Shown here one piece after another: positions 43,940 to 52,993 of a DNA stretch of 64,000 nt (the stretch's first letter is position 1; each line of letters begins with the position of its first letter). The stretch is from positions 1,736,001 through 1,800,000 of the forward strand of contig NZ_JASE01000005.1 of NCBI RefSeq assembly GCF_000622325.1, written 5' to 3'. Below the pieces are notes generated by a model. It searched no databases, had not been told where the DNA came from, and saw nothing but the letters and a program-made list of their open reading frames with translations. The stretch is from Sulfitobacter geojensis (GTDB lineage: Bacteria > Pseudomonadota > Alphaproteobacteria > Rhodobacterales > Rhodobacteraceae). The translations under genes were made by a program, and so were the position numbers.

Positions 43940-44407
43940 ATGGATTATTCAGATGCTCTTTTGCGCGATGTACTGACCCGAGCGAAGCGTGTGGCGGTGG
44001 TTGGCGTGTCGATGAATCCGGTGCGTGCGAGTTACTTCGTAGCGCGTTATCTGGGGTTGCGCGGATTTGACGTGGTGCCGGTTAATCCCGTGTATGCGGG
44101 TAAGGTACTGTTTGGAAAAACAATTGTCGCCAGCCTGTCCGATGTGGAAGGGGGGATAGATATTGTCGACATCTTTCGCCGTTCCGAGGCGGTGCCCGAA
44201 ATTGTCGAAGAGGCATTGGCGGTTTTTCCTGATCTGCAAACCATCTGGATGCAGATCGGTGTGGAACACCCCGCGGCCGCGGCTTTGGCAGAGGCACGGG
44301 GCGTGACGGTCATTCAGGATCGCTGTCCCAAGATCGAATACCAGCGGTTGTTTGGCGAGCTGCGCAAGGGCGGCTTTGCGACCGGGGTTATTTCCAGCAA
44401 GCTGTGA
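43940..44407 (+). CDS. CoA-binding protein (YccU-like)
   Basis: A 155-residue Rossmann-fold protein of the CoA_binding family. It shows V-A-V-V-G-V-S-M-N-P-V-R-A-S-Y near residue 17, V-V-P-V-N-P, and the later I-W-M-Q-I-G-V-E-H and D-R-C-P-K-I-E-Y motifs. These proteins resemble the N-terminal domain of succinyl-CoA synthetase alpha but lack the ligase part; no reaction is assigned. GGGGTAGG lies 8 nt before the ATG at 43940. GTG at 43931 is the alternative start. Confidence 0.9.
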   Translation: MDYSDALLRDVLTRAKRVAVVGVSMNPVRASYFVARYLGLRGFDVVPVNPVYAGKVLFGKTIVASLSDVEGGIDIVDIFRRSEAVPEIVEEALAVFPDLQTIWMQIGVEHPAAAALAEARGVTVIQDRCPKIEYQRLFGELRKGGFATGVISSKL

Positions 44408-44459
44408 GGGCCTGCGGGAACTGGCGGAACGGAGCGGGCAAGCCCGCATTCGAGTTTTT

Positions 44460-44483
44460 GAATTTTCCAGAAGAGGAAAATTC
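44460..44483. repeat. Perfect inverted repeat in convergent gap
   Basis: GAATTTTCC and GGAAAATTC form a 9-bp AT-rich stem over a 6-nt loop, between the CoA-binding gene and hisE, just before the dispersed repeat copy. Confidence 0.7.
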
Positions 44484-44506
44484 GATGAGGGCGCTGCCCT
44501 CAAACT

Positions 44507-44532
44507 CCCGCAGGATTTAAGGCCAAAAAGAG
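44507..44532 (+). repeat. Dispersed extragenic repeat, copy 2
   Basis: A 26-nt segment is identical to 15843-15868. It is preceded by GGCGCTGCCC, as in copy 1, and again sits 3' of a minus-strand gene (hisE ends at 44546). Confidence 0.8.
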
Positions 44533-44545
44533 AAGAAAGCCGGGA

Positions 44546-44851
44546 TCAGCGTCCGGCTTTTTCCGCGATGCCGGATTTCGATTGACGTTGTGCCAGCACG
44601 TCAAGGACATCGGTGAAGGGCACGTCGCGGGCGGCGAGCATGACCAGAAGGTGGTAGAGGACATCCGCGGCCTCGTTGGTGAGGGCGGATTTGTCGTCCT
44701 TGACGGCTTCAATGATGGCTTCAACGGCTTCCTCGCCGAATTTTTCGGCGCATTTTTCAGGGCCTTTGGCGAGGAGTTGCGCGGTCCAGCTGCTGTTGGG
44801 ATCCGCGTTTTTGCGCGCGAGGATGGTGGCGTAGAGGTCGTTCAGGGTCAT
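44546..44851 (-). CDS. hisE: Phosphoribosyl-ATP diphosphatase
   Basis: A 101-residue MazG-like helical enzyme that removes pyrophosphate from phosphoribosyl-ATP in histidine synthesis. The metal-binding [10 protein letters not shown] and [12 protein letters not shown] segments are visible. It is the last gene of the hisA-hisF-hisE run. Its start overlaps the hisF stop by 4 bp. In this organism HisI is a separate gene not in the window. Confidence 0.96.
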   Translation of the reverse strand: MTLNDLYATILARKNADPNSSWTAQLLAKGPEKCAEKFGEEAVEAIIEAVKDDKSALTNEAADVLYHLLVMLAARDVPFTDVLDVLAQRQSKSGIAEKAGR

Positions 44852-45609
44852 GTCAGCCTCATGGGGATGCCGGCGGCGGCCATGTGTGATTTGGCCTGTG
44901 CGATGGTGAATTCACCAAAATGGAAAATCGACGCGGCAAGCACGGCAGAGGCACCGCCCTGCGTGACGCCGTCAACAAGGTGATCGAGCGTCCCAACGCC
45001 GCCTGATGCGATCACCGGGACGGAAACAGTATCGGAAATGGCGCGGGTGAGGGGGAGGTTGAACCCTTGTTTGGTGCCGTCCCGGTCCATTGAGGTGAGC
45101 AGAATTTCACCGGCCCCTTTGGCCGTGACCGTTTTCGCAAATTCGACCGCGTCAATGCCGGTGGGATTGCGCCCGCCATGGGTAAAGATTTCCCATTTAC
45201 CCGGGGAGACGGTTTTAGCGTCGATGGCGCAAACGATGCATTGGCTGCCGAACTGGTCGGCGGCTTTGGCAATCACATCGGGATCGGCCACAGCGGCGGA
45301 GTTAAAGCTGACCTTGTCGGCACCTGCAAGCAGGAGCGCGCGCACGTCTGCCGATGTGCGCACACCGCCCCCGACCGTAAGCGGGATGTAGCAATGTTCT
45401 GCGGTGCGGCGCACCAGATCAAACATTGTGCCACGGTTTTCATGGGTGGCGTGGATGTCGAGAAAGCAGAGTTCGTCGGCACCTGCCGCGTCATAGGCGA
45501 TGGCGGCGTCGACGGGATCGCCCGCGTCGCGAAGGCCGACGAAATTCACGCCTTTGACGACACGGCCGTTAGCCACGTCGAGGCAGGGGATGATGCGGGT
45601 TTTGAGCAT
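44848..45609 (-). CDS. hisF: Imidazole glycerol phosphate synthase subunit HisF
   Basis: A 253-residue (beta-alpha)8 barrel cyclase that makes imidazole-glycerol phosphate and AICAR using ammonia from HisH. The start [20 protein letters not shown] contains the first catalytic Asp. The second is in [10 protein letters not shown]. HisH, its glutaminase partner, lies 2 kb upstream on the same strand. About 60 bp separate hisF from hisA. Confidence 0.97.
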   Translation of the reverse strand: MLKTRIIPCLDVANGRVVKGVNFVGLRDAGDPVDAAIAYDAAGADELCFLDIHATHENRGTMFDLVRRTAEHCYIPLTVGGGVRTSADVRALLLAGADKVSFNSAAVADPDVIAKAADQFGSQCIVCAIDAKTVSPGKWEIFTHGGRNPTGIDAVEFAKTVTAKGAGEILLTSMDRDGTKQGFNLPLTRAISDTVSVPVIASGGVGTLDHLVDGVTQGGASAVLAASIFHFGEFTIAQAKSHMAAAGIPMRLT

Positions 45610-45670
45610 AGGAGCATTCTATCCGGTGTTATACGTGGGGCCGCTGTAGTGCAGGTAACGCGAGAGGGGG

Positions 45671-46390
45671 TCAGTCTTGCAGCGCGGCGAGTGCCTGTTT
45701 CAGGTCGATGGCACCGTCATAGAGCGCGCGACCGGAGATTGCACCTTCGATGACGTTGGTGGCTTTGAGGGCGGTGAGGTCGGTGAGGGAGGAGACGCCG
45801 CCCGAAGCAATGACGGGGATGCTGACCGCGCGGGCGAGGGCCGCTGTGGCGTCAATGTTGGGCCCGCCCATGGCCCCGTCGCGCAGGATGTCGGTGTAGA
45901 TAATTGCCGCGACACCGGCGTCTTCGAATGATTTGGCGAGGTCTGTCACCATCACGTCGGTTTCTGTGGCCCAACCTTTGGTTGCGACCTTGCCGTTTCG
46001 CGCATCAATGCCAACAGCGACCTGATTGGGGAAGGCGCGCGCCGCTTCGCGCACCAGATCAGGATTTTCGACAGCAACGGTCCCGAGGATCACCCGTGCA
46101 AGACCTTTGTCGAGCCAGCGTTCGATGGTGGCCATATCGCGGATGCCGCCGCCCAGCTGGGCGGGCACCTTGCAGGCTTTGAGGATCGCCTCAACGGGGG
46201 CTGCGTTGACGGGGGTGCCGGCAAAGGCACCGTTTAGATCGACCAGATGCAGCCATGTGCACCCTGCGTTCACGAATTCAAGCGCTTGGGCGGCAGGATC
46301 GTCGTTGAACACTGTCGAGCGGTCCATGTCACCATGAACGAGGCGCACGGCATTGCCGTCTTTTAGGTCAATTGCGGGGTAGAGGATCAT
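45671..46390 (-). CDS. hisA: ProFAR isomerase HisA
   Basis: A 239-residue (beta-alpha)8 barrel that isomerises the ProFAR intermediate of histidine synthesis. [17 protein letters not shown] with the catalytic Asp opens the protein, and [10 protein letters not shown] carries the second Asp. The ATG at 46390 is the family start; the frame extends upstream but not as protein. Two plus-strand DUF2147 genes separate it from hisH. Confidence 0.97.
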   Translation of the reverse strand: MILYPAIDLKDGNAVRLVHGDMDRSTVFNDDPAAQALEFVNAGCTWLHLVDLNGAFAGTPVNAAPVEAILKACKVPAQLGGGIRDMATIERWLDKGLARVILGTVAVENPDLVREAARAFPNQVAVGIDARNGKVATKGWATETDVMVTDLAKSFEDAGVAAIIYTDILRDGAMGGPNIDATAALARAVSIPVIASGGVSSLTDLTALKATNVIEGAISGRALYDGAIDLKQALAALQD

Positions 46391-46521
46391 GTCACGGGCC
46401 CTTGGTTTTGCTTGTGTCAGGGTTTTGCATGGAGCGTGGTGATTTGCAACGCGACCCGAGGTTATGCTTGCCACAAAGGGGGCGGGTGATCACAGTGATT
46501 GCGAATTTGGGAGGATTTAAG

Positions 46522-46911
46522 ATGAAAATGATGATGGCTGCGGTTTTCGCGGGGGTGATGGGGGCGGGTGCGGCATGGGCCGCGGATCCTGCCGTTGGGA
46601 CTTGGCAGACGCAGGTGGATGACGGCGCATATGCCCATGTCAAAATGGCCCCCTGCGGTGGTGCGGTTTGCGGTACAATCGCGCGGACGTTCAACAGCGA
46701 CGGTGAATATAAGTCAAAGAACCTTGGCAAAAAGCTGGTCATTGATATGAAGCCGTCCGGCGACGGAAGCTATAAGGGAAATGTCTGGCGTCCGTCCAAT
46801 GGCAAGATATACATCGGCAAGATGTCGGTATCCGGTGCATCATTGAAGCTTTCGGGCTGTGTGGCAGGTGGTTTGATCTGTTCAAAGCAGACATGGAAAC
46901 GGTTGAAGTAG
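46522..46911 (+). CDS. Secreted DUF2147 protein, copy 1
   Basis: A 129-residue protein with signal peptide MKMMMAAVFAGVMGAGAAWA and a DUF2147 lipocalin-like domain (V-G-T-W-Q-T-Q-V-D-D-G ... G-G-A-V-C-G-T-I-A-R ... W-K-R-L-K at the end). Cysteine pairs are conserved (C near 35/40 and 115/120). GGAGG lies 8 nt upstream of the ATG. It is on the strand opposite to the his genes. Function of the family is unsettled; periplasmic or envelope location is expected. Confidence 0.88.
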   Translation: MKMMMAAVFAGVMGAGAAWAADPAVGTWQTQVDDGAYAHVKMAPCGGAVCGTIARTFNSDGEYKSKNLGKKLVIDMKPSGDGSYKGNVWRPSNGKIYIGKMSVSGASLKLSGCVAGGLICSKQTWKRLK

Positions 46912-47009
46912 GCCGATCCCGCATGCGCGCATTTACATAAGCGGCGGCTTGATCAGATGTTGCCGGTTTTCTAGACTGACGCGCGTATAAGGGCGTCGGG
47001 CTGGAACGA

Positions 47010-47417
47010 ATGAAAATCTTACGACATTGTGCTGTACTGGTGTTTTTGGGGTTTGCGACGGGCGTGGCCGCCCAAGAGGGCGGGCAGACCGAAGTGCCGC
47101 GCGGGCTGTGGCAGACGGAACCTGATTCTCTGGGTGTGCTTTTGCTGGTGCGCACCCGTAGGTGCGGGTCGGCCCTTTGTGCCCGCGTGGAGCGGGCTAA
47201 AAACCGTGCGGGATATGACGCGCCCTCGAATGCGGTTGGACAAAAAGCTTTTTGGGCGATGCGACCGCAGCCGGACGGCAGTTTTTATGGCGAGTATCGC
47301 GATGCCCGCGCACGGCGGTTTCTGCAAAGCCGGGTAGAGGTGTTCGGGCGCAAGCTGCGCCTGCGGGCCTGTGACCAGACCACCTGTAGCGAAACCATTT
47401 GGACTTTGGTTCAGTAG
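47010..47417 (+). CDS. Secreted DUF2147 protein, copy 2
   Basis: A 135-residue relative of the preceding gene, with signal peptide MKILRHCAVLVFLGFATGVAA. It has the shared G-L-W-Q-T-E, R-C-G-S-A-L-C-A-R-V and T-C-S-E-T-I-W-T-L-V pattern, including two cysteine pairs. Similarity to copy 1 is low, so the duplication is old. It lies between copy 1 and the hisH end, with about 100 bp to the upstream gene and no clear terminator. Confidence 0.85.
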   Translation: MKILRHCAVLVFLGFATGVAAQEGGQTEVPRGLWQTEPDSLGVLLLVRTRRCGSALCARVERAKNRAGYDAPSNAVGQKAFWAMRPQPDGSFYGEYRDARARRFLQSRVEVFGRKLRLRACDQTTCSETIWTLVQ

Positions 47418-47491
47418 GACACGAAAGCGGGCAAACGCACACCCAGATCGCCATGGGGTAGGACCGGCGCGCTAGGCGCTGCCGGTTTTCG

Positions 47492-48130
47492 CTAGGGCTT
47501 CCACGTTAGAAAGTTTGCGATCAGGCGCAGGCCGGTGGTCTGGCTTTTTTCGGGGTGGAACTGCATGCCCAGCATGGTGTCGCGCCCGATGATGGCAGTC
47601 ACATCGCCTGCGTAATCCACATGGGCCAGGCGCTGTGCATCCTGCGCAACGGCCATGTGATAGGAATGCACGAAATAACAGTGATCGCCGGTTTTCAGCC
47701 CCTCAAACACCGCATGCGGGTGATCCAGAACCAGATCGTTCCATCCCATATGGGGCACTTTCAACGCAGGGTCGGTGGGGGTGATTTTGGTCACTTCACC
47801 GTCGATCCAGCCCAATCCTGCAGTGTCTTCATATTCGCGCCCCAGACTGGCCATCAGCTGCATTCCGACACAGATACCAAGGAAGGGGCGTGCCTTGACC
47901 TCGACCGCTTCGACCATCGCATCATAAAGCCCGCCAGCACCTTTCAGCGCGGCCATACAGGCCGGAAATGCGCCATCCCCGGGCAGCACTATGCGATCGG
48001 CCTTGGCCACAACATCAGCGTCTGCGGTGACGACTACATCGCCCGCGTCGACCTCGCGTGCCATCCGTTCAAAGGCCTTGTGAGCCGAATGCAGGTTGCC
48101 TGATTCGTAATCAATAATTGCGGTCAGCAT
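47492..48130 (-). CDS. hisH: Imidazole glycerol phosphate synthase subunit HisH
   Basis: A 212-residue class I glutamine amidotransferase that feeds ammonia to HisF. The nucleophile is Cys87 in F-L-G-I-C-V-G-M-Q-L-M, and the His-Glu pair lies in M-Q-F-H-P-E-K-S near residue 193. It starts 27 nt after hisB on the minus strand. Confidence 0.97.
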   Translation of the reverse strand: MLTAIIDYESGNLHSAHKAFERMAREVDAGDVVVTADADVVAKADRIVLPGDGAFPACMAALKGAGGLYDAMVEAVEVKARPFLGICVGMQLMASLGREYEDTAGLGWIDGEVTKITPTDPALKVPHMGWNDLVLDHPHAVFEGLKTGDHCYFVHSYHMAVAQDAQRLAHVDYAGDVTAIIGRDTMLGMQFHPEKSQTTGLRLIANFLTWKP

Positions 48131-48157
48131 GGGCAGCTCTTCCAGAAGTTTGGCGGC

Positions 48158-48745
48158 TTACAGCGCGCCTTTGGTAGAAGGGATCGCATCGGCCTTGCGC
48201 GGGTCAACCTCCACCGCTTCGCGCAGGGCGCGGGCGACGGATTTAAACGCAGCTTCGGCGATGTGGTGGCTGTTCACCCCGTGCAGCTGATCCACGTGCA
48301 GTGTGATGCCGCCATGGGTGCTGAGCGCTTGAAAGAACTCGCGCACGAGTTCTGTGTCGAATGTGCCAATCTTGGCCGTGGGCAGATCAACGTTCCAGAT
48401 CAGGAAGGGACGGGCAGAGAGATCAAGAGCGGTACGCAGCTGCGCATCGTCCATTGCCAATAGACAGGAGCCGTAGCGACGGATGCCGCGTTTGTCACCT
48501 AGCGCTGTTGCAAGTGCCTGCCCCAAAGTGATGCCCACGTCTTCGACCGTGTGGTGATCATCAATGTGCAAATCGCCTTTGGCGCGGATGGTCATGTCGA
48601 TCAACGAATGCCGCGCGAGTTGGTCCAGCATATGGTCAAAGAACCCCACGCCAGTCTGGTTGTCGTAAACCCCTGTGCCATCGAGATTAATCTCAACGCT
48701 CACATCGGTTTCGGCGGTGGTGCGGGTCAGGCTGGTGGTACGCAT
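48158..48745 (-). CDS. hisB: Imidazoleglycerol-phosphate dehydratase
   Basis: A 195-residue mono-functional dehydratase. The manganese motifs H-x2-E and H-H-x2-E are seen as H-H-T-V-E-D and N-S-H-H-I-A-E-A, with [10 protein letters not shown] between them. The ATG at 48745 gives the usual length; a longer upstream frame is not supported. It opens the minus-strand hisB-hisH pair. Confidence 0.97.
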   Translation of the reverse strand: MRTTSLTRTTAETDVSVEINLDGTGVYDNQTGVGFFDHMLDQLARHSLIDMTIRAKGDLHIDDHHTVEDVGITLGQALATALGDKRGIRRYGSCLLAMDDAQLRTALDLSARPFLIWNVDLPTAKIGTFDTELVREFFQALSTHGGITLHVDQLHGVNSHHIAEAAFKSVARALREAVEVDPRKADAIPSTKGAL

Positions 48746-48903
48746 GGGCGGTCTCCGGTGCGGTGGCTCGGGCTCCTTATAACAGGCAGGGCGGGCAGGC
48801 CAAGGTGGATCGCAACAGATGGACCGGATCAGCCGAAGATCAACCATTGCGGGGCGCGATCCTTCGTGCGAGATTCGGCGCAACCCAACATCGAGGCCCC
48901 CAA

Positions 48904-49143
48904 ATGAGCACCTGCGTTTTCATCCAGATCCGTTGCAAACCTGGCACCACCTATCGTGTCGCCGAAGAAATCGCCCTGCGCGAGATCCATTCCGAACTGT
49001 ATTCGACCTCCGGTGATTTCGATTTGCTGATGAAACTTTATGTGCCCAAAGGCGCGGATGTCGGCGTTTATATCAATGACAACCTGCTGGATATTGTCGG
49101 GATTGAACGGTCGCTGACCACCATGACGTTCAAAGTCTTTTGA
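48904..49143 (+). CDS. Stand-alone Lrp/AsnC ligand-binding (RAM) domain protein
   Basis: A 79-residue protein that is only the RAM/ACT-like effector domain of Lrp regulators ([22 protein letters not shown]). It has no helix-turn-helix. Such SraA-like small proteins may bind amino acids or modulate other Lrp proteins by mixed oligomers. It is divergent from hisB. Its stop overlaps the next gene's start (TGATG). Confidence 0.9.
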   Translation: MSTCVFIQIRCKPGTTYRVAEEIALREIHSELYSTSGDFDLLMKLYVPKGADVGVYINDNLLDIVGIERSLTTMTFKVF

Positions 49144-49487
49144 TGCGCGTTCTGCTGGTCGGGCTGGTCGTGAGCCTTGCCGCAGGTTTCGCATCAGACG
49201 CACAAGCCAAACGCATCTATGAGGGGCAAGAAGCAGCCGCGCTGCGGTGTTCGAATACGCTGGCACTGACGGCGGTTGCCTTGTCGCGTGCAGGGTTGAT
49301 TACCGATGTAGAGAAAGAAGTGATGCTTGGCATCACAATTCGCATTCTGGACCGGCACGTGGACGGGACGTGGCAGCAAAAGAAGCGCGCGTTGGAAGTG
49401 ATGCGCGACCGGCGCAATATACCCGACACATTGGATGACTACCGCAAAAACGCGGCGCGTTGCCTGCGCCAGTTTCCGATCAATTGA
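49143..49487 (+). CDS. Secreted hypothetical protein
   Basis: A 114-residue protein with a signal peptide ([22 protein letters not shown]) and a helical mature part containing two cysteines (A-L-R-C-S-N-T-L-A-L-T and A-A-R-C-L-R-Q-F-P). No named family recognised. It overlaps the stop of the RAM-domain gene. TTG at 49140 is an alternative first codon. The 273-bp gap downstream has only weak hairpins. Confidence 0.8.
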   Translation: MRVLLVGLVVSLAAGFASDAQAKRIYEGQEAAALRCSNTLALTAVALSRAGLITDVEKEVMLGITIRILDRHVDGTWQQKKRALEVMRDRRNIPDTLDDYRKNAARCLRQFPIN

Positions 49488-49760
49488 ACCGCGCGCTTTT
49501 ATGAGGTTTGACCACGCGTCGTGGCGGGGAAAAACCCTATTCCAAGTCGGTTTATTCCTGTCAGTGCAGTGTGCGCCATAGACCGCGGGTGCACTGTTGC
49601 AGTGAACCTTTTTCATCAGCACGCGGACGGGCGCGATAGGCGGCGGGTTGCGATCAGGGCCGGTGTCATACAATCAGGAAGCTAAAATTGTCGGCGGATA
49701 GGGGCCGCGCACGGATAGCTGTTAGAAATCAGTTCATACTTTCTGCGTTACTCTGTCTGA

Positions 49761-50087
49761 ATGAACGAAAACGTATTCTGGATCATAGCGACATTTTCAT
49801 TTGCGGCTTTAGCCGGACCTTTGGCGTTTTTGGCAACGAAAACGAACACTGTTGATCCTGCCGACCTGTATCTCGTGATGGCCATTGATCGAAACGAGGT
49901 TCTGGCATTCCCGGATGTCAGCGAGGTCGGCCCGCAAAATGCCCCCCTCGCGGTCATGATCAACGCGTCGGCCGCGGCAAGGTCAGAACTGGTCTTGGCC
50001 GGTTACCTTCTGCTCCCCGTCGGCGCACTCGCCGCCCTATGCGGGGTCCAAACAGATCCGCAAATCCCCCTACCTAGGAAGACTTGA
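49761..50087 (+). CDS. Small membrane protein upstream of chemoreceptor
   Basis: A 108-residue protein with two predicted transmembrane helices (residues 5-25 and 78-95) and a middle segment of about 50 residues ([18 protein letters not shown]) that would be periplasmic if both termini are cytoplasmic. Its stop is one base before the chemoreceptor ATG, and AGGAAG near its end is the receptor's ribosome-binding site, so the pair is coupled. It may be an accessory to the receptor. Family unknown. Confidence 0.72.
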   Translation: MNENVFWIIATFSFAALAGPLAFLATKTNTVDPADLYLVMAIDRNEVLAFPDVSEVGPQNAPLAVMINASAAARSELVLAGYLLLPVGALAALCGVQTDPQIPLPRKT

Positions 50088-50088
50088 T

Positions 50089-51777
50089 ATGCATGCAGTC
50101 GTTACTCAAACACCAGAGCGGATGATCTTTGCCCTCGCCACGCTTTTTGTTCCGATTGTCGCAGTCGTTGCCGCGTTCGTTGGAGCGAATTTCATCGTGA
50201 CAACTGGGATCTCGGTAAGCTTCCTCGCGTTGGGCGCATTGATGGCGCGGAACCAGCCCACACTTGCGTCAATTGGTCCCGCCGTCGCCTTGATCGGGCA
50301 AGCAATTGCGTTGACGGCTGCATTTGAAGGGCACCCGTGGCAAATTGACAGCCACATGCTGTTCTTTGCACTTCTTGCATGTCTGGTTTCGATGCGAAGC
50401 CTTTCCGCGTTGCTGGTGGGTGCCATTGTAATCGCATTGCACCATCTGTCGCTCGCGGCATTCATGCCTGCGTTGATCTATCCCAGCGGTGGTCTTGTCG
50501 AAAATTTCGGCCGCATCGCTCTGCATGCCGTGATCGTTGTCTTGGAAACATCCGCGTTGTTGGCGACGGTTCACAATCTCAACCAGATGCACAGCAAAAT
50601 GCGCGCACAAACAGGCACGCTGCGATCCAGCCTTGATGATGCAGATAAAGCAAAGCAAAGCGCAATAGCGTCAAAATCCGAAGCCGAAGCGTCGCGTGCC
50701 CAAGCCGAGAGTGCACAACGCGAAGCGGAAGCGGCATTGTCGAAAGTAAAAGAAGCCACAGCACTCCGCGAAGAGGCAGAGGCCCGGCAGAGTAAGCTGG
50801 ATCAAGAGAAGCGCGACGTTGAGAACAAACAACAGAAGGCGCAGATGCTCGTTGTCGATACTTTGCGTGTTGCGCTGATCGAGCTTGAGGGAGGCGACCT
50901 TTCGACACGCATTACGCAAGCGTTTCCAGAGGAATATCAGGCGCTTGCCGATGGTTTTAACAGCGCGGTCCAGTCGCTGGATGATTTGGTTGCCGAAGTT
51001 CTTTACCATTCTGAACAGATGGGGGGCGAAATCCGCGACATCTCCAGTGCTACAAATGATTTGGCGCACCGCACTGAATCACAGGCTGCGAATCTTCAGA
51101 TCACATCAGAAGAACTTGATGAGTTAACGCAAAGCGTCTTGCTGAATGCAAAGAATGTCGATCAAGCAAATGGCAACTCCAGTCAGGCAAAGTCCAGCGC
51201 GCAAACCAGCGGTGTGGTCGTTTCCGAAGCCTCTACCGCGATGAGGGCAATCAAGACAGAAGCAGAAGAAATTGCAAAAATCGTCACGCTGATTGAAGGG
51301 ATTTCGTTTCAAACGAACTTGCTGGCATTGAACGCCGGCGTCGAAGCGGCACGGGCAGGCGACGCAGGGCGCGGGTTTGCTGTTGTCGCCTCTGAAGTGC
51401 GTGCCTTGGCGCAAAGGTCTTCTGAAAGCGTGGTAAGCATCCGCGCCTTGATCGAAAGGTCGACCGGACAAGTGAACGACGGATCAAAAAAGATCTCCGA
51501 TACGGTTTCGTCGCTTGAGGCAGTGGAAGTCGCGATTGTTGATATCACATCGAAAATGGGTGAAATTTCGTCAAGCACGCAAGAGCAAAGCAAACGCATT
51601 ACCACGATCAACAAATCCATTTCAGAGATGGGCGGGGTGACGCAGAGAAATGCAGCGATGTTCGAGGAGACAAACGCGGCTTGCACGAATCTGGCGAATG
51701 GCGCGGATGAATTGCAACAACTGACCCGTCGCTTTAAAATTTCCGAAAATGGGCGGGTAGGTTTGGCTGCTGCTTAA
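50089..51777 (+). CDS. Methyl-accepting chemotaxis protein with six-TM sensor domain
   Basis: A 562-residue chemoreceptor. About residues 11-163 contain six predicted transmembrane helices, without a large periplasmic domain. This part carries His82, His89, His118 and His119 in H-P-W-Q-I-D-S-H-M and A-L-H-H-L, a pattern seen in a group of alphaproteobacterial receptors. A long coiled coil (170-255) and a HAMP-like segment ([10 protein letters not shown]) follow. The signalling hairpin tip is [20 protein letters not shown]. No C-terminal NWETF-type tether is present. It signals through CheW/CheA, which are not in the window. Base composition looks more AT-rich than its neighbours. Confidence 0.92.
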   Translation: MHAVVTQTPERMIFALATLFVPIVAVVAAFVGANFIVTTGISVSFLALGALMARNQPTLASIGPAVALIGQAIALTAAFEGHPWQIDSHMLFFALLACLVSMRSLSALLVGAIVIALHHLSLAAFMPALIYPSGGLVENFGRIALHAVIVVLETSALLATVHNLNQMHSKMRAQTGTLRSSLDDADKAKQSAIASKSEAEASRAQAESAQREAEAALSKVKEATALREEAEARQSKLDQEKRDVENKQQKAQMLVVDTLRVALIELEGGDLSTRITQAFPEEYQALADGFNSAVQSLDDLVAEVLYHSEQMGGEIRDISSATNDLAHRTESQAANLQITSEELDELTQSVLLNAKNVDQANGNSSQAKSSAQTSGVVVSEASTAMRAIKTEAEEIAKIVTLIEGISFQTNLLALNAGVEAARAGDAGRGFAVVASEVRALAQRSSESVVSIRALIERSTGQVNDGSKKISDTVSSLEAVEVAIVDITSKMGEISSSTQEQSKRITTINKSISEMGGVTQRNAAMFEETNAACTNLANGADELQQLTRRFKISENGRVGLAAA

Positions 51778-52060
51778 GGTGCCAGCCCGCCCTGAAAAAC
51801 AGGCTTTGCAGAGCGGAGCGCTTTGCTTGCAGATTCTGACCTCTGACCTCTGACCGATGCGATGGTTGGGGTCCAACCTAGGGCAAGGCGTCAACCGTCG
51901 ATTTGCGGGCAATCCGCTCCGTGACAGAACCATTCACGGTATATCACACCGGCTTGATCACCTGGTTTTTGTCGCAACGGACCTTTTTCACGTGTTTGCT
52001 TATTCATGGGATTGGGTGCTGCAAAGCTAAGGTCCAGCAATCACCACCATGATACCCCAG
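51778..52060. other. Gene-free gap after the chemoreceptor
   Basis: No reading frame here looks like a protein. The gap contains the TCTGACC tandem repeat and, at its right end, the terminator of tRNA-Gly. No clear plus-strand terminator for the chemoreceptor was seen. Confidence 0.5.
51835..51855 (+). repeat. Heptamer tandem repeat
   Basis: Three exact head-to-tail copies of TCTGACC lie 58 nt after the chemoreceptor stop. Confidence 0.85.
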
Positions 52061-52090
52061 AAACAACAAAGGCCGCCCGAAGGCGACCTT
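52061..52090 (-). terminator. Terminator of tRNA-Gly
   Basis: On the minus strand AAGGTCGCC-TTCG-GGCGGCCTT forms a 9-bp stem with one wobble and a stable TTCG tetraloop, followed by TGTTGTTT. It begins 32 nt after the tRNA 3' end. Confidence 0.8.
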
Positions 52091-52121
52091 GCTGTTTGCC
52101 ACATGGGTAGTGTGGCCCAAT

Positions 52122-52196
52122 TGGAGCGGGCGAGGCGATTCGAACGCCCGACCCTAACCTTGGCAAGGTTATGCTCTACCCCTGAGCTACGCCCGC
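52122..52196 (-). tRNA. tRNA-Gly (GCC)
   Basis: A 75-nt cloverleaf with encoded CCA. The anticodon loop reads TTGCCAA, giving GCC. The acceptor stem is GCGGGCG/CGCCCGC and the T-arm carries GTTCGAATC. Confidence 0.96.
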
Positions 52197-52451
52197 ATCC
52201 GTTTGGTGTGGACCGAATACCCATCCTGAGGGGGGGCTGCAAGAGGGAAATTCACCCCATTGCGATTTTTTTGCGATCTTATTTGTTGAACGGGTTTTTG
52301 GCCTGTTAAATAGGGGGAAACTGCTGTTCCGGCTTCCGCAAGGGAAGGGAAATGTTTGCGCTATTACAGGGGAACGCGCACGACTGGCACTGCATGCGCT
52401 CCCCGAGGCGCGGGGCACCCATGGCGTGAGCTGGCGTAGCTTTGCGGAGCG

Positions 52452-52841
52452 TTAAACCACAGCGTGAGCCAGCACCCCAATCGCCCCCAAAGCAATCACC
52501 AGAAGGGTGAGTAGCATCCCGAGTTGGCGCAGGATGATCTTCTGCGGCGTCGAGGCGAAGCCGTAGGCATGCAGGGCGCGCCCTGCAACAAGGGAGATCC
52601 CCAGCAGATGGGTGGCAAGGGCAGGGGCACCGGACAGTTCAACCAGCAGCAATATAAGCACAGCAAACGGCGCGTATTCGGCGTAATTGGCCTGCGCGCG
52701 CATACGCTTCAGGAGGTTTTTGTCGCCCTTATCTCCGAGTGAAATCAGGTTGGCGCGTCGGTAGCTGATAACGCGCCAACTGAGCGCCAGAAAAATGAAT
52801 GCAGTCAGGGCGGCGTAGATCGGGGTGATAGCGACGGACAT
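52452..52841 (-). CDS. MAPEG family membrane protein
   Basis: A 129-residue four-helix membrane protein of the MAPEG family (eicosanoid/glutathione-metabolising homologues). The signature R-A-Q-A-N-Y-A-E-Y-A-P-F-A-V-L follows the basic L-G-D-K-G-D-K-N-L-L-K-R-M-R loop, and G-R-A-L-H-A-Y-G is present. Bacterial members have glutathione transferase activity in some cases. The ATG at 52841 with AGAAGGAAG upstream is preferred over a long N-terminal extension. Confidence 0.92.
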   Translation of the reverse strand: MSVAITPIYAALTAFIFLALSWRVISYRRANLISLGDKGDKNLLKRMRAQANYAEYAPFAVLILLLVELSGAPALATHLLGISLVAGRALHAYGFASTPQKIILRQLGMLLTLLVIALGAIGVLAHAVV

Positions 52842-52940
52842 TGTACTTCCTTCTAAATGCGGTCCCCTTGCGGGCGGTTCCTGATTGGACAGGGTACGGT
52901 CGGGAATGTCAAAAGATGAACCAATCAGGGGGCGCAAAAG

Positions 52941-52970
52941 AAAAAGGCCCCAACCTAAGTTGGAGCCTTT
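52941..52970 (-). terminator. Intrinsic terminator of ctaD
   Basis: On the minus strand AAAGGCTCCAAC and GTTGGGGCCTTT form a 12-bp stem with a wobble, followed by TT, 24 nt after the ctaD stop codon. Confidence 0.85.
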
Positions 52971-52993
52971 ACTGATCATGTGATGACTAGTCC

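Noticed and set aside
44408..44545. CRISPR-like repeats
   Set aside because: The region has an inverted repeat and a single dispersed element, but no regularly spaced direct repeats. No CRISPR array was seen anywhere in the window.
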